Positions 11,132-23,100 of a stretch of 64,000 nt of DNA are shown here, one piece after another. The translations under genes and the position numbers were made by a program. Below the pieces are notes generated by a model that ran no database searches, was not told the DNA's origin, and saw nothing but the letters and a program-made list of their open reading frames with translations. How positions within the stretch are numbered: position 1 is the first letter of the stretch; every line of letters starts with the position of its first letter. This stretch comes from Pyrrhosoma nymphula (taxonomy: Eukaryota; Arthropoda; Insecta; Odonata; Coenagrionidae): contig OY754329.1 of NCBI GenBank assembly GCA_963573305.1, positions 130,621,422 through 130,685,421 on the forward strand, in the 5' to 3' direction.

Positions 11132-14100
11132 CTGAGAAATATAGCAGGTCAAGGTAAGTACTCCACACTGAAACACAAGCACAGCATCTCTTTTCATACC
11201 ACTATTTTAAATTTAGAAAGGTGTTTAGACTTTTTTGATGCACAGCAATTGCCAAGAGAAAAAGATCCACCAAGACTGGGTATCAAACCACGGCCCTATG
11301 GCTCTCCGGACCAATTTGCTGATCACCATGCTATTCAAGCTTCCAGATTCTTATGACAATTGGTTGTGGATTTCATGGGACCACGTGTTTAACCCAAACA
11401 GTCCATCAAGGATTATAGTTGCAAGAGAGAAGTGAGCTTCAAAGAAGCCACAATCCTTGAGGATAAATCCTGATGGATAACTCACCACAACAGGCTACGT
11501 CAATAAAGGCCCTCACTTCTGCCGAAAATTATAATATCTAAGCAGAAATATCCATGAGAAAAGAATGCTTAGATAATGAGTGATCCTTCACACTTCATTT
11601 AAAAAAATTATGGAAGATAAAGAGAAAATTGAATGCCATTTAGAGGAATAGGACGAGTGGGATTCTTCAATACAGAATTACAGGCAGAATATATTTCCAC
11701 TTCTCAGAACCATTCTGCAACTAACCAGTGATCCTTCACGCCATAGTTGATCAGTTGCCAGAAAAATATACTATACAGGAAATCAGCAGTCAGATTTCAC
11801 AGTAATGCTTTTCCAACAATTATTCCAACAAGTTTTCTTTAGTCAGTGCTAGTAAGATAACAGTTTGGCCCCAAATGTTTACATGCAATGCCATAAATAG
11901 GAAAAATGAAATAAATAAATTCAGTTCATTCAAATTTTGTAAAAAAAAAGAATGTGACCTTTTCAACTTAGTTTCTTCAAGCTTATTAATCTTTCAAATG
12001 TTCTCTTTCAGTTTTTTTCCCCAGCCACTCAGCTTTACTGTGATATCCCTTGATTTCCCAATTTTCATGACTTGATTTTAGCAATACACATAGACAATGA
12101 GAGTATAGGGAAGCCACTAAAATTCCAGTTGAAAATCAAGGAATATCCCTTTTATTCCAGGAGGAAAATCACACATTTCAAGGATATTATAACGCATTGC
12201 AGGATTAGTTGTTGGCATATCTAAATTATTTCCTCATACAGTAAAACCTCTTTATATCGAAATGGAAGGGACCAACATTTGTGACATTTTGATAATTGGA
12301 GGTTCACTATAAAGAGGTTTTAGCGGGATGAACATAATTTCTTCCTAATGGCCCTTTTAATCAATGAAATTGCTGCTGTATTTTTAATCACTATATTTGT
12401 ACATTTTTAAATATACATACTGCTGATAGTTTTATGAGTGTAGTAACAAAAAAGGAGTTTTTGCTGAAAAAATTAGTGATGTGTTTGTTTCATTTTTTTA
12501 TCTTATTTTCATTGATTTTTATCTCATTTAGTAAAGTCGTGCTCTCACTGTTGCAGTCCTCCATATTTTAAAAAATCTTTCCTTGACATGAAAGCTTCCT
12601 GAACCTCTTTTCTGGTTGGATCGGAAACTAATTCCTCGTCATCATCTTCTTCTTCTTCCACATAATTGGTGACACCCCTCCACCTTCTGCCACCAACTCT
12701 CCCACCGTCTCCCTCACATTTCGGGCACATGTAAGCAAAGCATCGTCAGCATTCACAAAGTCATTAAATGGCAATTGCACATTCATTATTTTATTTATTT
12801 CATGCCATTCTGCTGGCTCATCCTCAATATCACTGTCTTCCTCACTACTGACCCCCATAAATCCTGCCTTGGTGAAATATTTCTCAATCACCTCAGACTG
12901 CAAACAATTCCATGAAAGACATAGCCTATGCATTGCTTGAAGTATATTCCACAAACACTTCTTTTTGTCATTATTATCATCGACTGTCCTCAACATGTAT
13001 GTCACCAATTGATGTCTGTAATTTCTTTTCACAATGGAAATTATTATTTGATCCAGGGGTTGCCATCTGCTGGTGGTATTTGGTGGGAAATACACAATTT
13101 TTATGTTTCGTAAGCCAATCCACTCAGTTTTATGTGCCGCACACTGGTCAATGAGGAGTACTATTTTCCAGTTGCTCACCCCCATCTTTGAGTCTAACAT
13201 GCTCAACCACTCACAGAATAAAGGTGATGTCATCCACGAGATTTTGGAGTTTCTGTATAAGCAAAGAAGTTTTTGAACATTTTTAAAGCATCTAGGCTTT
13301 TTATATTTGCCAATGATAAGTGGCTCCAATTTCTCAGAGCCATTAGAATTAGCACATAATAGCACTGTGAATCTTTCTTTGCTTTTTTCCTCCATGGCAA
13401 GGTTGGCCTCTAACTGAAAGAGTTGTATCAGGAAGCATGTTATAAAAAAACCTGCCTCATCAGCATTGAAAATTTCACATTGTTTATACCCCACTAAAAT
13501 GATCTGCAGAGTTTTTTTCCAATCTTTTTACCACTGTGTCACTTACAGACGCTTCTTCCCCACACAATTTCAAAGTTTTTAGATTCCACCGGACTTTAAA
13601 TTTCTGCAACCATCCATTTGATGTCTGAAAATGTTCTATTCCACTTTTAAAGGCTATTTCTCTTCCCTTCATTTGTAGAATAGGTCCAGAAATAGGAATA
13701 TTTCTTGTCCTAGCATCCATCAGCCAGTCAAATACGTGTTTATCTAATTGCTCACTTTTCACTTCTCGAGATTTTTTATCTATGCAGCCTCTACGTGCAG
13801 CTTCTTCAGTTTCTTTACGTTTTTTTTAAATGGATGTCAGGTTGGATGGTGGTTTTCCAAAGGTTTCAGCGATGTCTATCTTCCACTTCCCCTCATCAAC
13901 GGCTTGGAATATTGCTATTGTCTTCAGCAGCCGCCTTTTTCTGGGATTTGTTAAATCCATTTTAGGCCTAAAATAACTTTTTACGCTGTTTTCTTTCTTA
14001 TTATAACAATAACCAATGAGAAATTCCAATATTTACGCAAAGAAAAATATCAGGAATAGACGATAGGTAAGCTCATTCGTAATAAGGTTATTGAACAATA

Positions 14101-17100
14101 AATGGCACTCACGTGATTGAAAGGCAATTAATCGTCGATTAGAAATATTTCATAGATGGTTTAATCAAAATAAAACTATTCAAATTATAATTAACGTAGA
14201 TAGAGCTCCGAACTGCAACACACGAACTTCGGTGAATCTGCAAAGGGATAAACCGGCGAGAGAGTTAGATTAACAACGCGATAGGGATATTTCATCGTCC
14301 GACTTCATATCAACCACTAAATTATGAATAATGCTGCGTGTGGATTGATAGTATGAATTACTACAAAGTGGTCGTCTCGATCGTGGATACTACTGTCGGC
14401 GCAGAAAGTAAGCGACCCTGAGTTTGAGACTTCATATCTCTAAAACGGCTTGGCTGATTTAAATGAAATTTGCATCAATATTTAGCTTGTTTCAATATAC
14501 GTTAGGTGATTACAAGAAATATTTTTTAAATTATAATAAAAGTTTGTTTCTTGAGAGAAAAGGAAAAAAGAGCCCATTTTTTGGCCCTCGACAGGCAATG
14601 TATAACTTTCGGGGATTACTACGCCTATACCGTTCATTCGATGGCAGTCAAACTTAAACACTTTATTGCTCAAACTTCTTTAAGTCCTATTGTCAAATTT
14701 GAAAGCTATATCTTTATTTGTTTAAATATTGTAGGTGGTTTTCTGGCGAAATTTTATCTCCGTTCTCACGGCATGCAGAGAGATTTCCGTAACACCATTG
14801 GCTTTGTCGCGAGTTCTGCACTACGATACAAACATGTATATATAACAACATTAAAATAAAGGCTTATTTTATATTGATTTTTATTTATACCACGTTTTTG
14901 TCCGCCTTCTGCCTGGGTTGAGCGGCGGAGGGTGGCTCTCGGAGCTTACTTTCTCTTCCTGTTACTCATGCGGTGTTGCCGCTGGTTGACGGAGAACGCA
15001 CGGTATTGTTCGGTGATTCATAAAGTCCCGTACTTAGCAAGGTGCAGTCGAATTCATTTCCTACGATGCCTCCAAGACCGCGACTCTCTGAGCAGGAGAT
15101 GAGGATGGTGTTGAGTGCAATTTGTTTCTTCAAGTCGGAAGCCAAGAAAAGGGGTGTGGCTGAAATATGCTAGAAATCTCAAAATAATTCAAACTACTGA
15201 AATCGATAGTTCAATATCGATATTTTCAGACCGTGTTGGTAAACCAGGCGATCAGAGTCAGCTCCGTGCTGAACTTTCAGATCAGTCTGAACTCAGACCG
15301 ATCTGAGATCGATTGGTAAACGTAGTGTTAGTGTGGTAAGGTGCTTGGTCAATCACTCAGGCATGATTTCTTCCAGCTTTTGCTTCACTTTTTCAACCGT
15401 CGGAAACGCTTTTTTAATATAAAATTCGTGGACACAACGGCGAATAGCGCCTACAGTAAATTGATCAATTTCATATTTCGCCGTCCTAACTTCACTCGTC
15501 GCTTCTTGCAGGGAACAGTTGATTCTCCCTCGTTGTTTTCCCGATCCACTGAAGCAATTTTCTTCACTGAAGTCATTGAAATGCCCAAGCAGTCGGACAG
15601 TTTTGTAAACTGGGTATCGATGATCACCCCTTTTCTTGGCTTTCGCCTTGAAGAAACAAATTGCACTCAACACCATCCTCATCTCCTGCTCAGAGAGTCG
15701 CGGTCTTGGAGGCATCGTAGGAAATGAATTCGACTGCACCTTGCTAAGTACGGGACTTAATGAATCACCGAACAATACCGTGCGTTCTCCGTCAACCAGC
15801 GGCAACACCGCGTGAGTAACAGGAAGAGAAAGTAAGCTCCGAGAGCCACCCTCCGCCGCTCAACCCAGGCAGAAGGCGGACAAAAACGTGGTATAAATAA
15901 AAATCAATATAAAATAAGCCTTTATTTTAATGTTGTTATATATATATATATATATGTGTATCGTAGTGCAGAACTCACGACAAAGCCAATGGTGTTACGG
16001 AAATCTCTCTGCATGCCGTGAGAACGGAGATAAAATTTCGCCAGAAAACCACCTACAATATTTAAACAAATAAAGATATTGCTTTCAAATTTGACAATAG
16101 GACTTATAGAAGTTTGAGCAATAAAGTGTTTAAGTTTGACTGCCATCGAATGAACGGTATAGGCGTAGTAATCCCCAAAAGTTGGACATTGCCTGTTGCG
16201 GGCCAAAAATGGGCTCTTTTTTCCTTTTCTCTCAAGAAACAAACTGTTATTGTAATTAAATAATATATTTCTTGTAATCACCTAACGTATATTGAAACAA
16301 GCTAAATATTGATGCCAATTTCATTTAAATCGGCCAAGCCGTTTTAGAGATATGAAGTCTCAAACTCAGGGTCGCATACTTTCTGCGGCGACAGTAGTCA
16401 TCTTGATCATGGGAGTTAAAATTCACGGCATGGATACTCAAAACAAACGAATGCCGCGATGCACACGTGAATGAGCGCGAATGCGACCAAGTGGTAATCA
16501 TTTTGAATACTGGTCATCTTTGTAACTAAAACGAGATTTTCAGGCTATTTATGATAAAGTGAAGTCATATCTGGTTAAAAAAATCTCTTTAAATGATCAA
16601 TTGAACGCTAAGCTATTTTAAGTATTCCGATGTAGTTACATTCGCGGCTGATAATTACTCTTGTACGTGGTTGTGAATGAATTCACATGATTGATACTCG
16701 TCGGAAAGGTGTAAGAAGTTGTTATTACAACGCTCGTAAGTTGTAACCTTTCCAAGGAATATGAGATAAGAAGTGTGGGAGTAAGGTAAACAATTGCTGC
16801 TGAATATTTCGTTCCGTAGAGGTAGTTGCTCAGTCAGGGGAGTCTTGTCTCAATACGAACGGCGGAGGTTTTTCGAAATTAGAGAGGTATGATAGGAAGA
16901 GGTTTCCCTATATGGCTGCATACAAATTTGGCGGGACCTAGAAGATAATACGATAACCGGAGGTTTACGATAAGATGAGGTTCACTAGGTAGAGGTTTTA
17001 CTGTATATTCAACTATCGTCTTACTGTATATCCAACTACCCCCTTATGGAGAATAAACCGGATTTAGGCCAGAGAGGCCAGGCGCCGGCTCCGAAGGTGT

Positions 17101-20100
17101 CCCCCAGATTTATTTTTATATCTGCTTCTAACTGTATATTCAACTACCTCTCGGACAAATCCTAGGCACACCATACTATACAGTTCAACAATATAGCATG
17201 AGCATACTCGCAAAGGAAAAAAACAGTTAAACTTTAAGTAAAACCAGAGTTTTTATAGCCTTGACAAGGGAACTAACATGGTTTCTGTGGTAATTGAACT
17301 CATCTTCGCATGAAATATTTTGAGAAGAATTTTATCAAACCTGCAGGTGAGGTACTGAGACTGTTGATGTATACTAAGGTAGCTATAAAAGTTTCTGAGG
17401 TTATTGAGCACATATTTAAGGCATGTCAAACCCCACTGAGCTCACTTCACAGTTGGACATACAGTAAAACCCCTAAATTGCACTTTTGTAGGGACCCTAA
17501 AAAAAAGGTTCAAATTGCAGGAAAGTGCAAATTGCGGGAGAAGTAGAATTTTCACTTCTACAGCCATGTTCCTTCACTGGAGTAAGGGTAAAAATAAGAA
17601 ATAGACTGATAAACTGAAAAAGAGCAGTATCATAATTTATTCATTGAACTAGCTCTTCTCATTAATTTATATACGATGAAAAAAAAGACATTGAACACCT
17701 TAGATGAATAGAAATGTGAAAATTATTTTTCTCCTTCATTATTGATACAGAAAATAAGGGATTACTACATATCGCACAAAATCAAGATCAAATTATAATA
17801 AATAAATAAAATATTATAATAAATAAAAGTTACAGAAACAGCTTCTTAAAAATTCACTTCACTCATGGTAACTGTGGACCCTACCCATAAATAATTATAA
17901 TACATATATTAACTTCAGAAAATAATATTTTTGAATCTATCCAACCAACCATTGGATGTTGTGAAATTTTCAATTCCCAATCTTGTGGCGATTTGCAGAG
18001 CTTTTTCTTGTATGATGGCACCGCATATATAGGGATATTTGAAGACCTAGCACTCAAAACCCGCTCTTTAAGTAACCCTTCCATTTATCCATACTTAGAA
18101 TTCTTAACATATTTTCTCTTTTTAGACAAATTACCGCACTGGTTGGCTTGTTTCAGAATCCCATCGCGATTTCTCACAATTATAGTATTTAATTTAGAGA
18201 TAGGCTATCGTAGCAGTTTCGCTAGATCGACGCGAGTTCCACCATGAGAATCGACTTGTTCTAAAACTTCAATTGTCTCCTTGATTGAAAAAGTCCTTTT
18301 TCCTCCTCGCTTTTCCATTGCCAAGCAGGATAAAATTACGCCCCAGTTTAGTTGAGGATAACTTAACAACACATGAGAATCTGATCAGCCGTGATGTTTG
18401 ACTAGTCCAAACAATTGTTCAACTAAAAAATAAACTTTATGATTCAGTCTAATTAAGGTACGATAACGAAAGTTTAATTCATTTGTAGCCTATCCTAGTT
18501 ATAACTCGGGAATCGAGGCAGTGCAAATGATCTGTTGTCCACTAGTACGAGTTCTTTCATTTTTCATCATGTCTGGATAAGAATCCATTTTCATTCTCCA
18601 AAGTTTCTACTTCGGTAAAAAATGAATACTCCTCCGCAGGTTTAATTACATTGTATAAATTACGTAGTTAGCTCCTAGCCTTACAATGTATTCATTTCAT
18701 ACCTTGTATCATTTCCTGGCAGATTGACGAGTTGGCGTAGTTCCAATTTCTGCTACGAGTGGCGCTGTAAACTATCCCCGCCAAATTCAAATTCTTTCTT
18801 CAAACAGGTCCTATTACTTCTCTCTTTCGTATTTTTTCCGCAAATATGAGCAAGACAAAGTCAAAAAGTGTTTAACAAAGGATTATATGCTTAAGTAATG
18901 GACTTTGAAAGTTAAATTTTATTTTGATTGAGCGCGTTGTGGTGCAAATTGCGGGAAAACTGAAAAATGTAGTCTAAATTCGGGGTTCTGCATACATTGG
19001 AAACATAGGAAATGGAATGGGACTTCGTAAAAGTGGTGTAAATTGCGGGAAAACGTAATTTCCGATAACGCAAATACGGGGTTTCACTGTATGTTTCGTT
19101 GCACAGTGAGTATTGAGCACTTAGTAAAATTTTCATCTTAAAAATGCATGCAGTGTGTAAAAGAGTAACTACAGAAATTTTAGAGTGAAAACTAACACTG
19201 CTAGAGCAAAAAGTCAGCTCCTTGAGAACACATTTATCAACGTGTACAAGCACGCAATAACTGATAATTAAACTGAAATATTTTAACTTACGTGAACTGC
19301 GGAGTTGCTCCTCCCGTAAAGTTGAAGGATGGTGGCATATTGGGATTGAAGGCAACACTAGGGGCAGAGGTTGGCTGAGGTGCTTGCCCAAAATTGAATG
19401 CTGGGTTCTGTGCAACATTATTCTGAGGGATAAAAAATGAAAATTAATGAACACTTTATTAAATATAAGCCTGTAAAAGTTATAAGGTCACAATTGGCAC
19501 ATATAATAACTCAGAATTATTTCAAACTAACAAGGACATGAAGATTGTAGGAAACTACTTCAGTACATTCCTTTAACCCATTCAATGTGGATAACAGCCC
19601 TGGCTGTCATCTTCTCCCAACCACCGGCACGGATGACAGCCAGGGCTGTCATGCCCGTGGGCTCATTGTGAATGGCTATAAAGGAACTACGCGAGGCTGT
19701 TTGGAAGTGATTTCTATTCTCTGCTCTGCAATTGGTTTCTGGTTATCCTGTCGTGAACTTAGTTTCTGGTTTTGCCAAATTCTCGCCTTTCTGCAATTTT
19801 TTGTGTTATTGAGATTTTTTCACTGCAGATTCAGGGTGATATTTCCCGGTGGACATTTGTTTTTGACTCACTGATCTCATATTTGATCATCGTTTTAATG
19901 TTTTTTCTTCATCAATATTTTGTTTTGTGACTTCTGGATATTTTTTTCATGGTTCATGCTTGTTCTCTTAAGTTCTGAATACGACCTGGTCTTTCAACCG
20001 ATTCATTCATTCACTCTAGAGGTAAGCACTTATATTTCTTTTAAAAACATTTTTTTTGTTAACATTTGAGGGCCTTAGAGTCAAAGTAATACAAGTGACA

Positions 20101-23100
20101 TCAACACGAAAAACGATATAAGTGCATATTTTCTAAGTTGGTACCATCAGGTAGCTACAGGAAAAGGAAGGCAAGTGGTCGAAAGTATGGTGCTGCGATC
20201 TAGCCGCCGAACACTTAAGCTACTTTGCTTATTGACATGTCTTACCGTAGTAAAGTGATACAGTTGACTTTGGACGATGCTTGTCACTTGTATTACATGG
20301 CAGTCCTCGACTTTCGTACAATTTGCACTTTCGTACACTCCAAATTGATACCTTTTACTTGACTTTCGGACACCAAATTCGGACTTTCGGACATTTGTCG
20401 AACAATATTTTTGAATTTCCTGTGATGGTGCATCCTGGCATTCAACTTGCTCGCTCGCTAGTATACGCGACTGTGGGCAGTGTTAACTTACAGCAAGGTA
20501 TAACTTGTTTATTTACTGAATTTAATTAATGTTGTATGATAAGAATGAGTAGAAAATTTAAATATGATATGACTGAGACCAACGAAAATACGCGTAGGTC
20601 GCATAAACTTAATACTGTTGAGCAAAAGTTGGGAATTATTAGACGTGCTGAACTGGGAGGATCTTTTGCTGCAAGACAATCATTGAACTTACGCCGTTCA
20701 ACTGTGTGTTCAATAGTAAAGGGGAAAGATAAAATTATAGACCATGTACGAAATGCTGGGAAGTGCAATGTGAAATTCACGAAGTTGTGTATGGCATGTA
20801 CCTAGGAAACATCATTCTATTTTTGCTTGTCTTTTGCCCAGTTTAGGAAATTGCGAAGTTTTGTTGTTTAGCTAATTGTAATAAATTAAATGACATCGAG
20901 TTTAAGGTTCCAAAAATTAAATATCGCGATGCATCTTGTTTTGTGTCTTTATTGTGATAGTGGACGTTATCAGTGAATTTTTAATTTCTGCTTGAGAAAA
21001 ATTAGAAATGCGTATGTTTACTCAGTAAACAACGGTATTCTTTTAGAACCGTTTATCAAGACCGTAGTTTTTAAAGTAATTACATATTGTTTTAAATATA
21101 ATTAATGTATTTTAAACTTTTGTATTAAAAATAAAATTTCCTTACAACTGATATGAGGTTTTACAATGTATATTTAACTCTCCGGGAACGTAACGCCTAA
21201 TTAGTATGGGACTCCATTGTTTGACTTTCGTACAGGTCTTCAGGAATGCATTGTGTACGAAAGTCGAGGCCCTCATTCATGTACATCATGAATTTAGACA
21301 TTTTATATTTTTACATTATTAGACATTTTACAGGCTGCTATATCAATAAAATCATCAATTTTTTCTGAAATAATACATTTTTAATACCTTTTTTATTTGA
21401 TTTTCATTTCCTTAGCTCTTTATCTACCAATCTGTTGTAATTAGATATAATTATCTACTTTTTATTTTGCATCAACAGGCTGTTTTCTTTAACTTTCAAA
21501 ATGTAGAGAAGAGTCTCTCAGGCCACTTACAAAAGCAGGAAAACATCTTCTACTACTGGCCTGATCGATGACAAAACGCCCAGTCTTTCTGGACTTTCGG
21601 GTATGATAAATTCATTTAATGTATCTTTTGACAATCATCTACTGATAAAAATACACACAAATTATTTCAATATATTATAGTCAGCGGTCAGCTAAACACC
21701 TGAGAAAAACACTACAGGAGGAAATATGTTCCTTGGCCTTTGGGGAGTCATTGGATGACGATTCATCGAATGGGTCATCAAGCTTCCAATTTTCATCCAA
21801 CGTTGGAGAAAGTGACTAGGAAATAACGTTGAACCCTGACCACCCATGAGATAGGAAATATTCTGGGAGTAGATACCAAGGGATCATTTTCTAGGGATAT
21901 TGCAAGCACTACACTTTGCTAAAAATCCTGATGAGAAGGATCGTGCTCCCGGAGATTGTCTGTATAAAAATTAGACCCCTTCTAAACTGCTTCCATCTGC
22001 TGCTCCAGGAGGGGAATTGTGCATCAATGAGTTGATGCTACTCTGAAGAGGCCACTTGATTTATTGCCAATACCTTCCAGGTAAAAAACACAAATATAGC
22101 ATCAAAATGTACATGCTTTATGAACCTGCAGGGTTATTCCACCGATAATTTATGCAGGCTCCGGAGATTATGATTTGGGTGGACGAGGATATGGCGATTA
22201 AGTGGTCCATAAACTTTTAAATAATTTGAAGAATTATGGACACTACCTGAATAACTACAAAAATAATGTACCACTAACTAAGGATCTGCTTTCAAGTGGA
22301 ACTTACTGCAGAGGAATGCTTCGAGCGAACAGGAAAGGAAATCTTAAGGGTGAGGCCATTACTCGCTAGAGTGAGGATGGGAATCATTTCTTTCCATGGA
22401 AAGACAAGAGAGACGTTGCCGTGATTTCCTCTGAGTTTGGAAGCAACTTTGTAACAATTACGCAACCAGGCAGAGGAAAACTAGAAGCCATTGTTACATA
22501 TAACAAGGTTATTGGGGGGGGGGGGGGGCTGGTTCAGCTCTTGTCGTACTACACTTGTGAGCACAAGATGCTCAGGTGGTACAAACAGCTAAGGAAAATT
22601 ATCACATCAGGAAATGATAATGAGTAAATACTTTGAAGTTTTCCACTTAATTTAATGCTGCAACAAATTTCAAAGTTTGTTCATCATTTCTGAGCGTTCA
22701 ACATTTTACTTAAAAATGATATAAAATCATCAAAACTAGTAGTCCATTAAACTATCTCAGAGGAAAATTGCTCCTTATTTATTCATTATTATGGAACAGT
22801 TCTTCCATACTAGCCTGCATGCTCTATCCACAACAAGATATGGTTTTTGGATGATGCTGAAGATACATACCTGATTATTATTGAAAGAAGCATACATTAC
22901 AGCATTCTGCTGTGAACTTCCAAAGTTGAATGCTGGGGCCGCTCCAAATGAACCTCCAGCAGCAGCGTTGCTTTCTCCTAGGGGAGTACCAAAAGCTGGG
23001 GCTGCTGGAGCAATATTTGCCACGGGCTGAGGGGCAGGAGGTGAGCCAAACGGATTCACAGTTCCTCCAGCAATGCTGGTGGGAGGCTGAGAGGACCCGA

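Larger units (their letters stand above)
12239..17003 (-). mobile_element. pogo/Tigger-like DNA transposon, 4.8 kb with nested insertion
   Basis: The element starts CAGTAAAACCTCTTTATA and ends with the inverse AGAGGTTTTACTG, flanked by TA on each side (12237-12238 and 17004-17005). A second, internal GAGGTT repeat occurs near each end. The transposase lies on the minus strand at 12545-14029. The 2-kb palindromic element at 14393-16394 is inserted in its 5' part, so the original pogo copy was about 2.8 kb. Confidence 0.85.

Noticed and set aside
15341..15727. A plus-strand 128-codon frame in the centre of the palindromic element
   Set aside because: It mirrors the minus-strand transposase start; only the minus frame has the helix-turn-helix pattern.
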